Source of the DNA: Aerococcus agrisoli
GTDB lineage: Bacteria > Bacillota > Bacilli > Lactobacillales > Aerococcaceae
DNA: 64,000 bases
Reading direction: 5' to 3'
Assembly (NCBI RefSeq): GCF_003797145.1
Contig: NZ_RKMG01000004.1
Coordinates: 34,874 to 98,873, forward strand
Both the position numbers and the translations under genes were made by a program. Below, piece by piece: positions 63,977 through 64,000 of this stretch. Numbering within the stretch: the first letter of the stretch is position 1; every line of letters begins with the position of its first letter. The notes beneath the pieces are model-generated. The model ran no database searches. It was not told where the DNA came from and saw nothing but the letters and a program-made list of their open reading frames with translations.

Positions 63977-64000
63977 ATTTGGCTCTTCGACATTTAATGT

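Overview
The window is ordinary low-GC Firmicute chromosome. Gene content and order (thyA-dfrA-ypmS-yozE, ctpA-lepB-rbgA-rnhB-dprA-topA-xerC, hrcA-grpE-dnaK-dnaJ-lepA, plsY/parE-parC), strong AGGAGG ribosome sites, frequent TTG starts, cre (CcpA) sites and ribosomal-type 3' hairpin terminators point to the order Lactobacillales. An Aerococcaceae-like or Carnobacteriaceae-like genus is my best guess; no rRNA or tRNA is present to settle it. I see no prophage, insertion sequence, CRISPR array or tRNA gene.

Layout. 1-2027: the end of a TrpXYZ-like ABC importer operon. 2098-2319 (minus): nrdH behind an NrdR box. 2650-4275: an orphan OppA-type lipoprotein. 4431-5774: gdhA. 5912-7266: NAD(P)HX repair dehydratase coupled to a Nudix hydrolase. 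7682-11313: fruR-fruK-fruA with a cre site. 11548-13050: a GPH sugar symporter with two cre sites. 13218-16665: a heterodimeric ABC exporter with one degenerate ATP site. 16981-22478: an ABC importer interleaved with an MmgE/PrpD protein, a fumarase-superfamily lyase and an acetyltransferase. This last set matches the Bacillus yxe operon in the form where a lyase replaces the monooxygenase, so it is probably an S-(2-succino)cysteine salvage operon. 22679-23414: a DUF554 gene broken by an exact 7-bp tandem duplication. 23541-28444: the heat-shock operon under CIRCE and candidate CtsR sites. 28619-30442: lepA.

30531-30690 holds a highly structured, non-coding element with two hairpins that have different stems and the same 7-nt loop. 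It is followed by a TMEM175-like channel gene on the minus strand, an alcohol dehydrogenase, a dcd-like deaminase and ftsH (with a CtsR-like box). 35399-36921 is an orphan branched-chain amino-acid-binding lipoprotein, preceded by a 25-codon leader peptide with five consecutive leucine codons and a terminator: a leucine attenuator. 37086-41832 is a MerR-controlled carbonyl/quinone-stress locus: aldo/keto reductase, NAD(P)-binding protein, flavodoxin, MFS pump, cupin and carboxymuconolactone-decarboxylase-like protein. 42423-55115 is the housekeeping block from an ABC-F ATPase to xerC. 55143-60579 is plsY diverging from parE-parC. 60785-63930 holds a thiolase, a second aldo/keto reductase and the manganese pyrophosphatase.

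The most notable items are the putative succinocysteine operon, the leucine leader-peptide attenuator, the structured element at 30531-30690, the paired MerR operators, and the DUF554 slippage mutation. All functional calls rest on reading motifs and on remembered family knowledge; no database search was run.
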